A stretch of DNA of 64,000 nucleotides, from assembly GCF_050003625.1 (NCBI RefSeq), contig NC_134397.1, forward strand, positions 226,176,537-226,240,536. Reading direction: 5' to 3'. Below are positions 44,218 through 55,670 of the stretch, one piece after another. Source of the stretch: Haematobia irritans (Eukaryota; Arthropoda; Insecta; Diptera; Muscidae). The notes below the pieces were generated by a model. That model did not search any database, was not told the DNA's origin, and worked only from the letters and a program-made list of their open reading frames with translations. Made by a program: the position numbers and the translations under genes. Within the stretch, counting starts at the first letter, position 1, and the number at the start of each line of letters is the position of its first letter.

Positions 44218-45850
44218 AAAATTAAAGTCGGGCGGTGCCGACTATATTATACCCTGCACCACTTTGTAGATCTATATTTTCGATACCATATCACATCCGT
44301 CAAATGTGTTGGGGGCTATATAAAGGTTTGTCCCAAATACATACATTTAAATATTACTCGATCTGGAAGAATTTGATAGACTTCTACAAAATCTACAGAC
44401 CCAAAATTTAAATCGGCTAATGCACTAGGGTGGAACACAATGTTAGTAAAAAAATATGGTAAACGTTTAAATCTGAAGCAATTTTAAGGAAACTTCGAAA
44501 AAGTTTATTTATGATTTATCGCTCGATATATATGTATTAGAAGTTTAGGAAAATTAGAGTAATTTTTACAACTTTTCGACTAAGCAGTGGCGATTTTACA
44601 AGGAAAATGTTGGTATTTTGACCATTTTTGTCGAAATCAGAAAAACATATATATGGGAGCTATATCTAAATCTGAACCGATTTCAACCAAATTTGGCACG
44701 CATAGCAACAATGCTAATTCTTCTCCCAGTGCAAAATTTCAACTAAATCGGAGTTAAAAATTGGCTTCTGTGGTCATATGAGTGTAAATCGGTCGAAAAC
44801 TATATATGAGAGCTATATCTAAATCTGAACTGATTTCAACCAAATTCGACACGCATAGCAACAATGCTAATTCTACTCCCTGTGCAAAATTTCAACTAAA
44901 TCGGAGTTAAAAATTGGCCTCTGTGGTCATATGAGTGTAAATCTGGCGAAAGCTATATATGGGAGATATATCTAAATCTGAACCTATTTCAACCAAATTT
45001 GGCACGCATAGGTACAATGCTAATTATACTCCCTGTGCAAAATTTCAACTAAATCAGACCAAAAAATTGGCCTCTGTGGTCATATGAGTGTAAATCGGTC
45101 GAAAGCTATATATTGGAGCTATATCTAAATCTGAACCGATTTCAACCAAATTCAACACGCATAGCTATAATGCTAATTCTAGTCCTTGTGCAAAATTTCA
45201 ACTAAATCGGAGCAAAAAATTAGCCTCTGTGGTGTAAATCGGGCGAAAGCTATATATGGGATCTATATCTTAATCCAAACCGATTTCAACAAAATTTGGC
45301 ACGCATAGCTACAATGTTAATTCTACTCCCTGTGCAAAATTTCAACCAAATTGGGGTAAAACTCTGGCTTCTGGGACCGTATTAGTCCATATCGGGCGAA
45401 AGATATATATGGGAGCTATATCTAAATCTGAACCGATTTCAATAAAATGTGGCACGCTTGACTATAGTACTAATTGTTCTTCTTGTGCAAAATTTTAAGT
45501 AAATTATGTTAAAACTCTGGCTTCTGGGGCCATATAAGTCCATATCGGGCGAAATATATATATGGGAGCTATATCTAAATCTGAACCGATTTCTTCCAAA
45601 ATCAATAGGGATCTATTCTGCGCCAAACACATGCTTGTGCCAAATTTGAAGTCGATTGGACTAAAACTGCGACCTAGACTTTGATTACAAAAATGTGTTC
45701 ACGGACAGACGGACATCGCTATATCGACTCAGGAGCCCACCCTGAGCATTTTTGGCAAAGACACCATGTGTCTATCTCGTCTCCTTCTGGGTGTTGCAAA
45801 CATATGCACTAACTTATAATACCCTGTTCCACAGTGTGGTGCAGGGTATA
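44218..45850 (+). mobile_element. Family C element C7, complete and free of insertions
   Basis: h-end CAAGTAAGAAAAAATTAAAG with hairpin, and an intact TTAGTAAAAAAATATGG site. Units start at 44671, 44824, 44977, 45130, 45274, 45427 and 45580 (153 bp, one 144). The tail is GACGGACATCGCTATATCGA. The t-end hairpin at 45819-45849 pairs ATACCCTG with CAGGGTAT and CCACA with TGTGG. The best reference copy for family C in this window. Confidence 0.95.
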
Positions 45851-46589
45851 ATTAAGACCGTTACCAAATTTCAAGCGGATCGGATGAATTTTGCTCTTTC
45901 AAGAGGCTCCGTAGGTCAAATCTGGGGATCGGTTTATATGGGGGCTATATATAATTATGGACCGATTTGTACCAATTCTGTCATGGTTATTAGAGACCAT
46001 ATACTAACACCACGTACCAAAATTCAATCGGATCCAAATTTGGGGATGGGTTTATATGGGGCCTATATATAATTATGGACTGATATGTACCAATTCTGGC
46101 ATGGTTGTTAGAGACCAGATACTAACACCACGTACCAAAATTCAATCAGATCCAAATTTGGGGATGGGTTTATATGGGGGCTATATATAATTATGGACCG
46201 ATGTGGACCAGTTTTTGCATGGTTGTTAGAAACCATATACTAACACCATGTACCAAATCGGAAGAAATATGCTTTTCTTAGAGGCTCCGCAAGCCAAATC
46301 TGGGGGCTATATGTAAAAGTGAACCGATATAGCCCATTTGCAATTCCTTCCGACCTACATCGATAACAACTACTCGTGCCAAGTTTCAAGTCGATAGCTT
46401 GTTTCGTTCGAAAGATAGCGTGATTTCAACAGACGGACGGACATGCTTAGATCGACTCAGAATTTCAGCACGACCCAGAATATACATACTTTATGGGGTC
46501 TTAGAGCTATATTTCGATGTGTTACCATCGGAATGACAAAGTTAATTTGCACCCCATCCTATGGTGCAGGGTATAAAAAAACAGGGTAT

Positions 46590-46960
46590 TGACTTTTCCA
46601 GGTTTTAAGAACGCTTTGTGGAAATCTCAAAATGTGGACTACAATTTAGTTAAATTTTCGCAAAAGTTAGTTTATTCTTCCCTTAAAACAGTTTCTCGGC
46701 TTAGGAAACAAATTTTAATTTATTAATTTTCTCAGCTTTTTTGTTCATGGACAATCAAAGTCTTTTAAAAGGTGTTACCGATAATCAAATTCTGATTCGA
46801 CTTCAAATATAAAGTTTGTTTCAAGTAAAAACAGTCTTTAAAATAAATCATTGAAAACATGTCCAATTCTTTAAGTTGACCTTAGTTAAACATAATTTTC
46901 TTTCATGTAAAGATAACCATTCCTATAAGGATAAAACGACCTTTGCGCAAGGAAAAAAAC
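46590..46960 (-). mobile_element. Degraded M1 copy
   Basis: The complement carries M1 landmarks: AAGGTCAACTT, TCTTTAAAATTAA-like stretches, and a TAACGG/AAAGGACTTTGAT equivalent. Ends are not definable. Confidence 0.55.
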
Positions 46961-47044
46961 ATGCTTGGGATTATCCACTTTTCATTACCAGTAACGATAC
47001 GATGAAAAAAAAAACTCTTCTTTGTTGCCTTTAGAACATCAACA

Positions 47045-47490
47045 GCCCTATATTTTTAGGCTCACTTAGACTATTCAGTCCAATGTGATAATACATGTGG
47101 TAAACATCTCTCTTATCATTGTCAACTCACCTGCTTCTTACACAGAAAATAATATTATAATTTTTGAGCTAACAATAAATTGTTGTTACAGAAAATTTTT
47201 AAGTTCAACAAAATTTTTGTTGATATAACAAAATTGGTTGCTAAAGTGACTAAAATCGTAATTGTATTTACAAATTACGTTGTTAGCTCAAATTTAAACA
47301 TAATTTTAATTGTATTGACAATCAAATTAAATGATATTTTTTTGTATGAATAGACGAGTCTGATCGATGTTAGGGGGAAACCCCTTAGAGAAGCATTGAT
47401 GCAGTATGAAATGTCATCAGAATTATTGAGAGGCGATAATCCATTGCTGAAAAAATTGTTGGTGTTCGATTGAAACTAGGGTTGAGCCCA
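47045..47490 (-). mobile_element. Decayed SINE split by a MITE-like insertion
   Basis: Left part GGCTCACTTAGACTATTCAG to CATCTCTCTTATCA; right part CCCCTTAGAGAAGCATTG to GGTGTTCGATTGAAACTAGG. Part of the SINE body between them is missing, with unrelated AT-rich DNA in its place. Confidence 0.75.
47140..47345. mobile_element. MITE-like insertion, possibly N1-related
   Basis: Begins CACAGAAAATAAT and contains GTTGATATAACAAAATTGG and GAGCTAACAATAA with inverted TTGTTAGCTC. Boundaries are uncertain. Confidence 0.5.
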
Positions 47491-47615
47491 CGACTTTCAC
47501 CAAAAAAAAAAAGAAATCCGTAGTAAAATTAACGCAAAATTGAATTTTATCATTTTATCCGAAACTTTTTTACCTTGTGTTAAGAATGTCTCAAACATTT
47601 TCTGAACAAAACGTA

Positions 47616-49573
47616 TCTATATATATAAAATTCAATCTATGTTTGTTTATTTGTTTGTTTGTTTGTTTGTTTGTTTGTTTGTATGTTCCGAGTTGGCTCC
47701 GAAACGGCTGAACCGATTTAGTTGAAACTTTCAGAGATCGTAGGGGGCGTTCATGTGGTGAAAATAGGGTACCTCATTTTTTGACACCTGGTCGCGGAGG
47801 GGGACCTCCCCTTCTTCGGACTTTTTGAAAATTGGAACAAAGTTGACCGATTTGCTTGAAATTTTCATTGAAGATTGGGGTTGGCATCTAGACAAAGATC
47901 CGCTACTTTTTATTTCGATATTTGGTGGCGGAGGGGGGCCTCCCCTTTGTTCGACGTTTTTTTTTTTTTAAGTACAGTGAAAAAACTAAAATTCTCTAAA
48001 TTATCTGAGATTTACAGAGAACATGTGGTGAGGTTATGGAATTAATATGGGGTACCCGATGATTTCATATGTGGATGGGGAGGGGGACCTCCCCAAAACA
48101 AAACACAAAAACAAAATTATGCGATTTGCTTGAAATTTTCATTGAATGTTGGGGTTGGCATTTAGACAAAAATCCGCTACATTTTTTTCGATATTTCGTC
48201 GGGGAGGGGGTTTGCCCGAATTTTTTTGTTTGAAAGTACAAACAAAACTAAACTCCCCCGACTGAAATTTTACGGAAAAAATGGGTTATGAAATTTATAA
48301 CAGGTTCTCGATTTTTTAATAAAAATAAAAGGGCATAGGGAGACATCCGCTTCTCTTAAGTACATACAGAGAAACAATTAAACTTTTACCGAGTTACTTG
48401 AAATTTACAGAGGACTGGGGAGATGTTATGATATTAATAGTTGATACCTCATTTTGTGATATTTGGACGGAAGAGAGGCCACCCTATTAGGCTTACAATT
48501 TGCTTGACATTTTCTGGGACGTTTACAAAAGATACGCTACATCACTTTTCGATATTTAGTCGGGGAGGAGGTCCTCCTCTAAAACTGCAAAAAAAACAAC
48601 AATTCTTAAGTTTTCTTGAAATTTACATAGGCAGTGGGGGAAGGTTATGAACGAAGAGGCAACCTTCTTTGCCCCACACTTGAAGGAAAGTTTCAAGAAT
48701 TTTCAGGGAAGGTTAGGGGTGCTATTCACTACGGTGTTTGTCGATATTGTATCGGGGAAAGTGACGTCCCTTTAAAACAATGGAGCAAAATTTAAACATC
48801 GCCGATCTACTTGAAATTTACAGGGAACGTGGGAGGAGGTGATTAAATTTATACATGATTTTTAAATTAGTATATGATTTTTCGATATCTGGTTGGGGAA
48901 GGGGAAAATTGAAATAAACTTTGTCGATTTACTTCGATAGAATTTATAGGGACCATTGAGTAGTTGCGAAATTAATATAGGGTACGTGATAGTCCGATAT
49001 CAGGTCGGAGTGGAGCGAAGGTGGGGGAGGGTTCCCTTTTGTCCGTTTTTTTTTTTCTTAAATTGAAAGTAGAGGGTTGTCCGTAAATGGGAACTCGGTA
49101 CATAATTTTATGATTTTTGCACAGGCTTCTGCCAGACTTCTTTTTAGTAAGGAACTTAAATTTACATGAAATTGGCAGCCAACGTAGAAGGTGCATCATT
49201 TTCCAACATTTTAGCAAATGTTAATGTGGTGAAATTTTTTACTATTTTTGCTTTTTCCGATTTATTGGATGGGAAACAGTAATTCTTTGTATGTTATTAT
49301 AATATAGTGCTTAATTTTCAGATATGTTGAGGAGAAGGATACCTTTCCTTAACAAACCACACTTACAATTCACAAGAAATATAGAAGAAGGTACACCCTC
49401 TCCCGCCGTATTTGTACCTATAAACAAAAAATCAAGTAGTCCGATTTGTTTAAAAGAATTCAAATCTTTTCGAATTTGTTTTCAGCACGAAGGATATAGT
49501 TGACTAAGCTAACGCAAAATATTCCTCCAAATATGCTTCGGAAGGCGCAGCGAAGCGGGCCGGGTTACGCTAG
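47616..49573 (+). mobile_element. Helitron, non-autonomous, complete
   Basis: Starts TCTATATATATAAAATTC after an A and ends GGCCGGGTTACGCTAG before a T. This is the canonical Helitron pattern (5'-TC, 3'-CTRR, insertion between A and T, no target duplication). A (GTTT)n run follows the 5' end (47641-47680). The interior is a degenerate array spaced roughly 120-150 bp, each unit ending in a near-palindromic GGAGGGGGACCTCCCC-type motif (47796, 47930, 48077, 48560 and others). It has no Rep/helicase ORF; short frames inside are fortuitous. Confidence 0.9.
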
Positions 49574-49683
49574 TAAAGTTATAAAGTTCAATGACCGTTC
49601 AATACAATACAAGTTCAATATGAAAATTTTCGTACTATTCCCAAAACTAGTTACAATGAACTACACTATTTGCGCACAATATA

Positions 49684-50340
49684 CACTGAAAAAAAATAAC
49701 GTCGTGAGGTCAAAGATTTCATGTCTTTAAAATACGAATACAAATTTTGCTTAGCATAGAAGACGCATTTCTCTAAAATAAAGTTATTTTCCTTGTCCAA
49801 AAGTCGATAAACTTTTCAATGAAGTCGTATTGTCCTTATAATTAAGTGATTTTACTTAAAATTAGGTATCTTAACATGAAAGAAAAAATTTATAGGCTAA
49901 GGTCAACTTGACTTTAATAATTCAGAAAAATTCTTTAAATTTAATGAAATTGTCTTTAAATTTGTTGTCTTTTTGCATCTTGCCTACAAAGCAAAAAATC
50001 GTCCAAATATAGGACATGTTTTTCAAAACTTAATTTTAAAGAAGTTTTTTACTTCAAACATAGCATAATTTCTACTGGAAGTCGAGTCCAAATTTGGAAA
50101 AGAAAGTTGCCGTTAACTCCTTTTTAAAGGACTTTGATAGCACATGAAGAAAAAAAGCTGAGAAAGCGAAAAATTAAAATTTGCTTCCTAGAAGCAAGCA
50201 CACAAAACCTAAATTTAAAAGAGAATTGTGTCTTAAAAGTATCCTTACTTGTATTCTCCGCTTCTTTGGCTCGGAATCAATACCAAATATTTTAAAGTAA
50301 AGACAAAATCTTTGGAACCGAGTATGCTTTTTTTTCAGTG
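49684..50340 (+). mobile_element. M1 element, complete copy with TA duplication
   Basis: CACTGAAAAAAAATAACGTC to GCTTTTTTTTCAGTG, flanked by TA on both sides (49682-49683, 50341-50342). 657 bp, no ORF of note. It defines the M1 boundaries. Confidence 0.9.
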
Positions 50341-50361
50341 TAGCTAATAAAACAGTTAACG

Positions 50362-50406
50362 TTTTTTGCATGGCGGGCATGCTACCATTGCACCATGATG
50401 GTTCCC
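50362..50406 (-). mobile_element. SINE head fragment
   Basis: GCATGGCGGGCATGCTACCA and TTGCACCATGATGG match the A-box half of the SINE on the minus strand. Confidence 0.6.
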
Positions 50407-51577
50407 TACTACATTGTTTACACTTTGGCCAAATCACACTTACTAAAAATTAGAGCTATGGTATGATGCGTGTATCCCGAATGTGTGCACCCAATTGTAT
50501 TAATTATCTATAAATCAAAATCTCAAATACTTTACCGATTAAAATAAACCGTCACAAAGTACTTAAATATTTAATGGACACAATCAATGTTTAAATTTTG
50601 TATCTAATCTGGGATATTTGATGGAAAACTTCAATGTCAATTTCAATTAATTTTAGCTCATATCAATACTCTATCTGAATTTATCTCTATCAATTAAATG
50701 CTCGCTCTCTTCAAACACACACACACACACACTGAGATAAGCCTTGCAGCTATGGAAGTAAACAAAGTCACAACGCACACATCCGCATTTACATTCACCA
50801 CCTACACACACACACACAAATAATAAAACATAAATCAACAATGTGATAGCAGACAGATTCCTTGCATTTATTTATCCGGAATGGGGAAGATGATGAAACC
50901 GGAGGTTAAAGTGAAAGGTTTCCATGCGTTATCGTGTGGAGAACAGGAGGCCAACGAACAAAACACACACACTCGCATAGACTAAATAGTACAACATGTA
51001 AAAATTCTGTTTTCAGCACGATTGAATTACGTTTTCCACTTGAAACACCATCAATTGGCGTTCATTCACCCATACCATTGCTGTGATGAGATTCAATGAG
51101 AACAATTGAAAAAATCCTTCGCCCAATGTCGCCAATACACTCTGAGTCTCCCTGAAATGGTAGAGTGAGAGGGAGTACAATGTTCGCACCCGAGTCATTC
51201 AGACACACATACACTCCAATGGTAATGAAGATGATCATCACACCTATAAATAATGAACAATTTTAAAAGACAATAGACTCGGTAGGCATTTTTATAGGCC
51301 TACTCAATTCAGGATCCTGAAGGGGGTTTTTCATATATGAATATCTTGAAAAACTACTTCTAAAAAAATTAAAATGGCACTGACTTGACCCGGGTATTTT
51401 CTCACATAATTTTACAATCGATTAGCGCCTGCAGTAGAAAATCTTCGATATATCAAAATGTTCGATTGGGTCGAATTTTAAATACCCATCAACATGGGTC
51501 TTGGGCATGAAAGGTAGAATTGCTGTTTCTAAGGGCCCAAGGAGTCAATTCACCAGATTGGCCTATATCGAAGCATA
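50407..51577. other. No gene; (AC)n microsatellites; E remnant near 51455-51570
   Basis: (AC)n at about 50714-50732 and 50803-50818. GGGTCGAATTTTAAATACCC, ATGGGTCTTGG and AAGGGCCCAAGGAGTCAA resemble a decayed family E head. A 61-codon minus-strand frame at 51013 lacks support. Confidence 0.5.
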
Positions 51578-51980
51578 CACTGAAAAATAATTTTGCTTAA
51601 CGTAGAAGATGCATTTCTCTCATATAAAATTTTTTCCTTGACCAAACGCCGATAAGCTTTTTAATGAAGTCTAGAAATCTTTACAAAAAACTAAAAAAAA
51701 AAATTAACTAGGGCCAACTTTAATACTGAAAACACGATTTTAATGAAATTAAAACTTTGCCATCACGACAATATTTGTTTCTGCTTTTTTCTTCATGTCC
51801 ATTAAAAACGTACAATTTTAAGTGGAATCACATAATTATTAAGACAAAACGACTTCTTTGAAAACTTTACTCACTATTGGACAAGAAAAAAACTTTATAA
51901 CAGAGAAATGCGTATTCTATCCTAAGCAAAATACGGATTCGTATTTTAAGGACATGAAATCTTTGGCCTCAAGAAGTTTT
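51578..51980. mobile_element. M1-derived foldback
   Basis: The left half is the M1 5' region in + orientation (CACTGAAAAATAATTTTGCT, ACGTAGAAGATGCATTTCTC). The right half is the same region inverted (GAGAAATGCGTATTCTATCC, GACATGAAATCTTTGGCCTC). The 3' half of M1 is absent. An inverted duplication of one M1 end. Confidence 0.82.
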
Positions 51981-52316
51981 TCATATTATTCTCATGTTTA
52001 TTTTACTTTTAGTTCATTTTGATTTTCAAGAAGGATCCATTTCGTAAATCGTAGTTAAAAATCTAAAAGTGTCAGAAAATGCAAATTCAATTTTCACAGG
52101 AGATAGTTCATTTTTCCCATAACATAGTTTATTTTGTTTCTGTGTTGTGTGTATGGACCAGTTCCAGTTCTAGTCAAAACGTAAAGAATGGACTAGTCAC
52201 TTTAATACGTATTTATACCCTGCGCCACACTGTGGAACAGGGTATTATTAAGGAGACGAAATAGACACATGGTGTCTTTGGCAAAAATGCTCAGGGTGGG
52301 CTCCTGAGTCGATATA

Positions 52317-53573
52317 AAGGGTGATACGGTCAAAATTTGGTCAAGGGAAAACGCATGTAAATCGGTGAAATCGTTTATTTAAAAAATCAAATTAAATTTC
52401 TTTTTCAAGCTCGATTAGAATAAAATTCAGGAAAAATATTCAGTTGGGCTTTCGCTTTTCCAAATCCGAATTGCCGGGCCTCACGCTTGACACACGCCAT
52501 CAGATTTTGTACAGCCACCTTGTCCACTTTCTTCGCCGCAGAAAGCCAGTTTGCTTTGAACTGCTGCTTGTCCTTAGCAGTTTTTTTGGTCTTCTTTAGG
52601 TTCCGCTGGACAATAGCCCAGTATTTCTCAATTGGGCGGAGCTCTGGAGTGTTGGGAGGGTTCTTGTCCTTGGGAACCACCTGCACGTTGTTGGCGGCAT
52701 ACCACTCCATGGCCTTTTAACCGTAATGGCAAGATGCCAAATCCGGCCAAAACAGTACGGAACAACCGTGTTTCTTCAGGAAAGGCAGCAGACGTTTATT
52801 CAAACACTCTTTCACGTAAATTTCTTGGTTGACAGTCCCGGAAGCTATGAAAATGCTGCTTTTCAAGCCACAGGTACAGATGGCTTGCCAAACCAGATAT
52901 TTCTTTGCGAACTTTGACAGTTTTATGTGCTTGAAAATATCTGCTACATTTCCCCTTCCTTTTGCCGTATAAAACTCCTGTCCCGGAAGCTGCTTGTAGT
53001 CGGCTTTGACGTAGGTTTCGTCGTCCATTAGCACGCAGTCAAACTTCGTCAGCATCGTCGTGTACAGCCTCCGGGAGTCACTACCTTCTTGTAAGTCGAT
53101 AGTCCGGCTCGTTTTTTGGCTCGATGCACGGTTGTAGACGATACACCCAGCTTATTTGCGGCATGTCGGAGAGAAAGGTTAGGGTTTCGCTTGAAACTAC
53201 CGGCAACTCTCTTTGTCGACTCAGCGGCTTCCGGTTTTCGATTTCCCCCCGATCCAGACTTCCTGGCTGTCGACAAACGTTCCCCAAACACTTTAATTAC
53301 ATTTGTAACGGTTGATTTGGCAACTTTTAGCGATTTTGCCAGCTTTGCGTGCGAGTAGCTCGGATTTTCGCGATGCGCGAGCCAAATTTTGATACGCTGC
53401 TCTTTTTGCTTGGACGGCATTTTGACAACTGAAGAGTGAATTCCACAATCAAAATAAGAGCAACATTCTACACACACACACCTTCAAAATGAGGGGTGTT
53501 CAGGTTTTTTAAATGCAAAATTGAAAGAAACACGTCAAGTTTATATTGACCAAATTTTGACCGTATCACCCTT
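52317..53573 (-). mobile_element. DD37E (ITmD37E-type) element, both TIRs present
   Basis: TIRs AAGGGTGATACGGTCAAAAT at 52317 and its complement ATTTTGACCGTATCACCCTT at 53573. TA on both sides (52315-52316, 53574-53575). Removing it restores the C tail GATATAGCCATGTC. 1257 bp; a near full-length element. Confidence 0.96.
52405..53420 (-). pseudogene. DD37E transposase, broken copy 2
   Basis: Start codon at 53420 (MPSKQKEQRIKIWLA). Both helix-turn-helix motifs are present (SHAKLAKSLKVAKSTVTNVI; NKLGVSSTTVHRA). A 43-bp deletion after KKVVTP, relative to the copy at 40112, shifts the frame. The second frame holds CVLMDDETYVKADY (first Asp) and SVLFWPDLASCHYG (second Asp). A TAA then replaces a Lys codon. 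The third part carries PNTPELRPIEKYW (Glu, 37 residues after the second Asp) and a basic C-terminus ending EFYSNRA. The C-terminus lost from copy 1 is preserved here, so the two copies are complementary in what they retain; neither is functional. Confidence 0.96.
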
Positions 53574-54193
53574 TAGCCATGTCTGTCTGTCCGTGAACAC
53601 ATTTTTGTAATCAAAGTCTAGGTCGCAGTCTAGGTCGCAGTGTGCCAAATTTTGTTGAAATCGGTTCAGATTTAGATATAGCTCCCATATATATCTTTCG
53701 CCCGATTTACACTCATATCACCACAGTGGTCAATCTTTTACTCCGATTTAATTAAAATTTTGCACAGGGAGTAGAATTAGCATTATAGCTATGCGTGCCA
53801 AATTTGGTTGAAATCGGATCAGATTTAGATATAGCTCCCATATATAGCTTTCGCCCGATTTACACTCATATGACCACAGATGCCAATTTTTAAATCCGAT
53901 TTAGTTGAAATTTTGCACAGGGAGTAGAATTAGCATTGTATCTATGCGTGACAAATTTGGTTTAAATCGGTTCAGATTTAGATATAGCTCCCATATATAT
54001 GTTTTTCTGATTTCGACAAAAATGGCCAAATACCAAAATTTTCCTTGTAAAATCGCCACTGCTTAGTCGAAAAGTTGTAAAAATGACTCTAATTTTCCTA
54101 AACTTCTAGTACATATATATCGAGCGATAAATCGTAAATAAACTTTTATGAAGTTTCCTTAAAATTGCTTCAGATTTAAATGTTTCCCATATT

Positions 54194-55610
54194 TATACCA
54201 TGCGCCACACTGTGGAACAGGGTACTATAAGTTAGTGCATATGTTTGTTACACCCAGAAGGAGACGAGATAGACACAGGGTGTCTTTAGCAATAATGCTC
54301 AGGGTGGGTCACTGAGTCGATATAACCATGTCCGTCTGCCCGTCCCTCCGTCCGTCCGTCTGTCTGTAAACACATTTTTGTGATCAAAGTCTAGGTCGCA
54401 ATTTAAGTCCAATCGCCTTAAAATTTGGCACATGTTCCTAATTTGGGTCAGAATAGAACCCTATCGATTTTGGAAGAAATCGGTTCAGATTTAGATATAG
54501 CTCCCATATATATCTTTCGCCGGATATGCACAAATATGGACCCAGCAGCCAGAGTTTTATACCGATTTGCTTGAAATTTTGTACAAACATAACACTTAGT
54601 TGCATAGTCAAGTGTGCAAAATTGGATTGAAATCGGCTCAGATTTAGATATAGCTCCCATATATATCTTTCGCCCGATATCGACTTATATGGCCCCAGAA
54701 GCCAGATTTTTTTGCAGAATTTGGTTGAAATTTTGCACTAGGAGTACAATTAGTAGTATAGCCAAGTGTGCAAAATTTGACTGAAATCGGTTCAGATTTA
54801 GATATAGCTCCCATATATATCTTTCGCCCGATATGGACTAATATGGTACTGTAAGCCAGAGTTTTGGCCCAATTTGGTTGAAATTTTGCTTTCGCCCGAT
54901 TTACACTCATATGACCACAGAGGCCAATTTTTAACTCCGATTTAGTTGAAATTTTGCACAGGGAGTAGAATTGGCATTGTAGCTATACGTGCCAAATTTG
55001 GTTGAAATCTGTTCAGATTTAGACATATCTCCCTTATAAAGCTTTCGCCCGATATATCTCACATAAATAGCTTTCGCACGATTTACACTCATATGACCAC
55101 AGAGGCCAATTTTTAACTCCGATTTAGTTGAAATTTTGCACAGAGAGTAAAATTAGCATTGTAGCTATACGTGCCAAATTTGGTTGAAATCGGTTCAGAT
55201 TTAGATATAGCTCCCATATATATGTTTTTCTGATTTCGACAAAAATGGTCAAAATACCAACATTTTCCTTGTAAAATCGCCACTGCTTAGTCGAAAAGTT
55301 TTAAAATGACTCTAATTTTCCTAAACTTCTAACACATATATATCGAGTGATAAATCATAAATAAACTTTTGCGAAGTTTCGTTAAAATTGCTTCAGATTT
55401 AAATGTTTCCCATATTTATTTTTTACTAAAATTGTGTTCCACCCTAGTGCATTAGCCAACTTAAATTTTGAGTCTATAGATTTTGTAAAAGTCTATCAAA
55501 TCCCGTCCGAATCGAGTGATATTTATATGTATGTATTTGGGGCAAACCTTTATATATAGCACCCAACACATTTGACGGATGTAATATGGTATCGAAAATT
55601 TAGATCTACA
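54194..55610 (-). mobile_element. Family C element C9 inserted into C8
   Basis: t-end TATACCATGCGCCACACTG directly after CCCATATT of C8. Then TGTCCGTCTGCCCGTCC, about six units, and its own uninterrupted site near 55410-55425 (TTTCCCATATTTATTTTTTA). It is cut at 55610 by an unrelated TIR sequence before the h-end hairpin. Confidence 0.9.
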
Positions 55611-55613
55611 CCA

Positions 55614-55670
55614 AGAGAAGGAATATGATCACCTCAAACATGTTTTAAGAGCAAAATGTTATTTTTGTGT
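55614..55670 (+). mobile_element. Single arm of the 194-bp TIR element N2
   Basis: AGAGAAGGAATATGATCACC and GAGCAAAATGTTATTTTTG match one arm of the element at 60792-60985. The second arm is not present nearby. Confidence 0.8.

Larger units (their letters stand above)
43528..46575 (+). mobile_element. Family B element B7 hosting a complete C element
   Basis: h-end CAAGTAAATTCGGCCACGCC (shortened hairpin), CCCTCCACCATGG, a minisatellite, units, the inserted C7, more units, and the tail ACAGACGGACGGACATGC to CCTATGGTGCAGGGTATA. Confidence 0.92.
52214..54193 (-). mobile_element. Family C element C8 hosting DD37E and followed by C9
   Basis: t-end TATACCCTGCGCCACACTGT at 52214. The tail is interrupted at GATATA by the DD37E element and resumes GCCATGTCTGTCTGTCCG. 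Units follow, then CTGCTTAGTCGAAAAGTTGT and TTTCCCATATT, where C9 is inserted. Its h-end part is not seen after C9. Confidence 0.92.
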
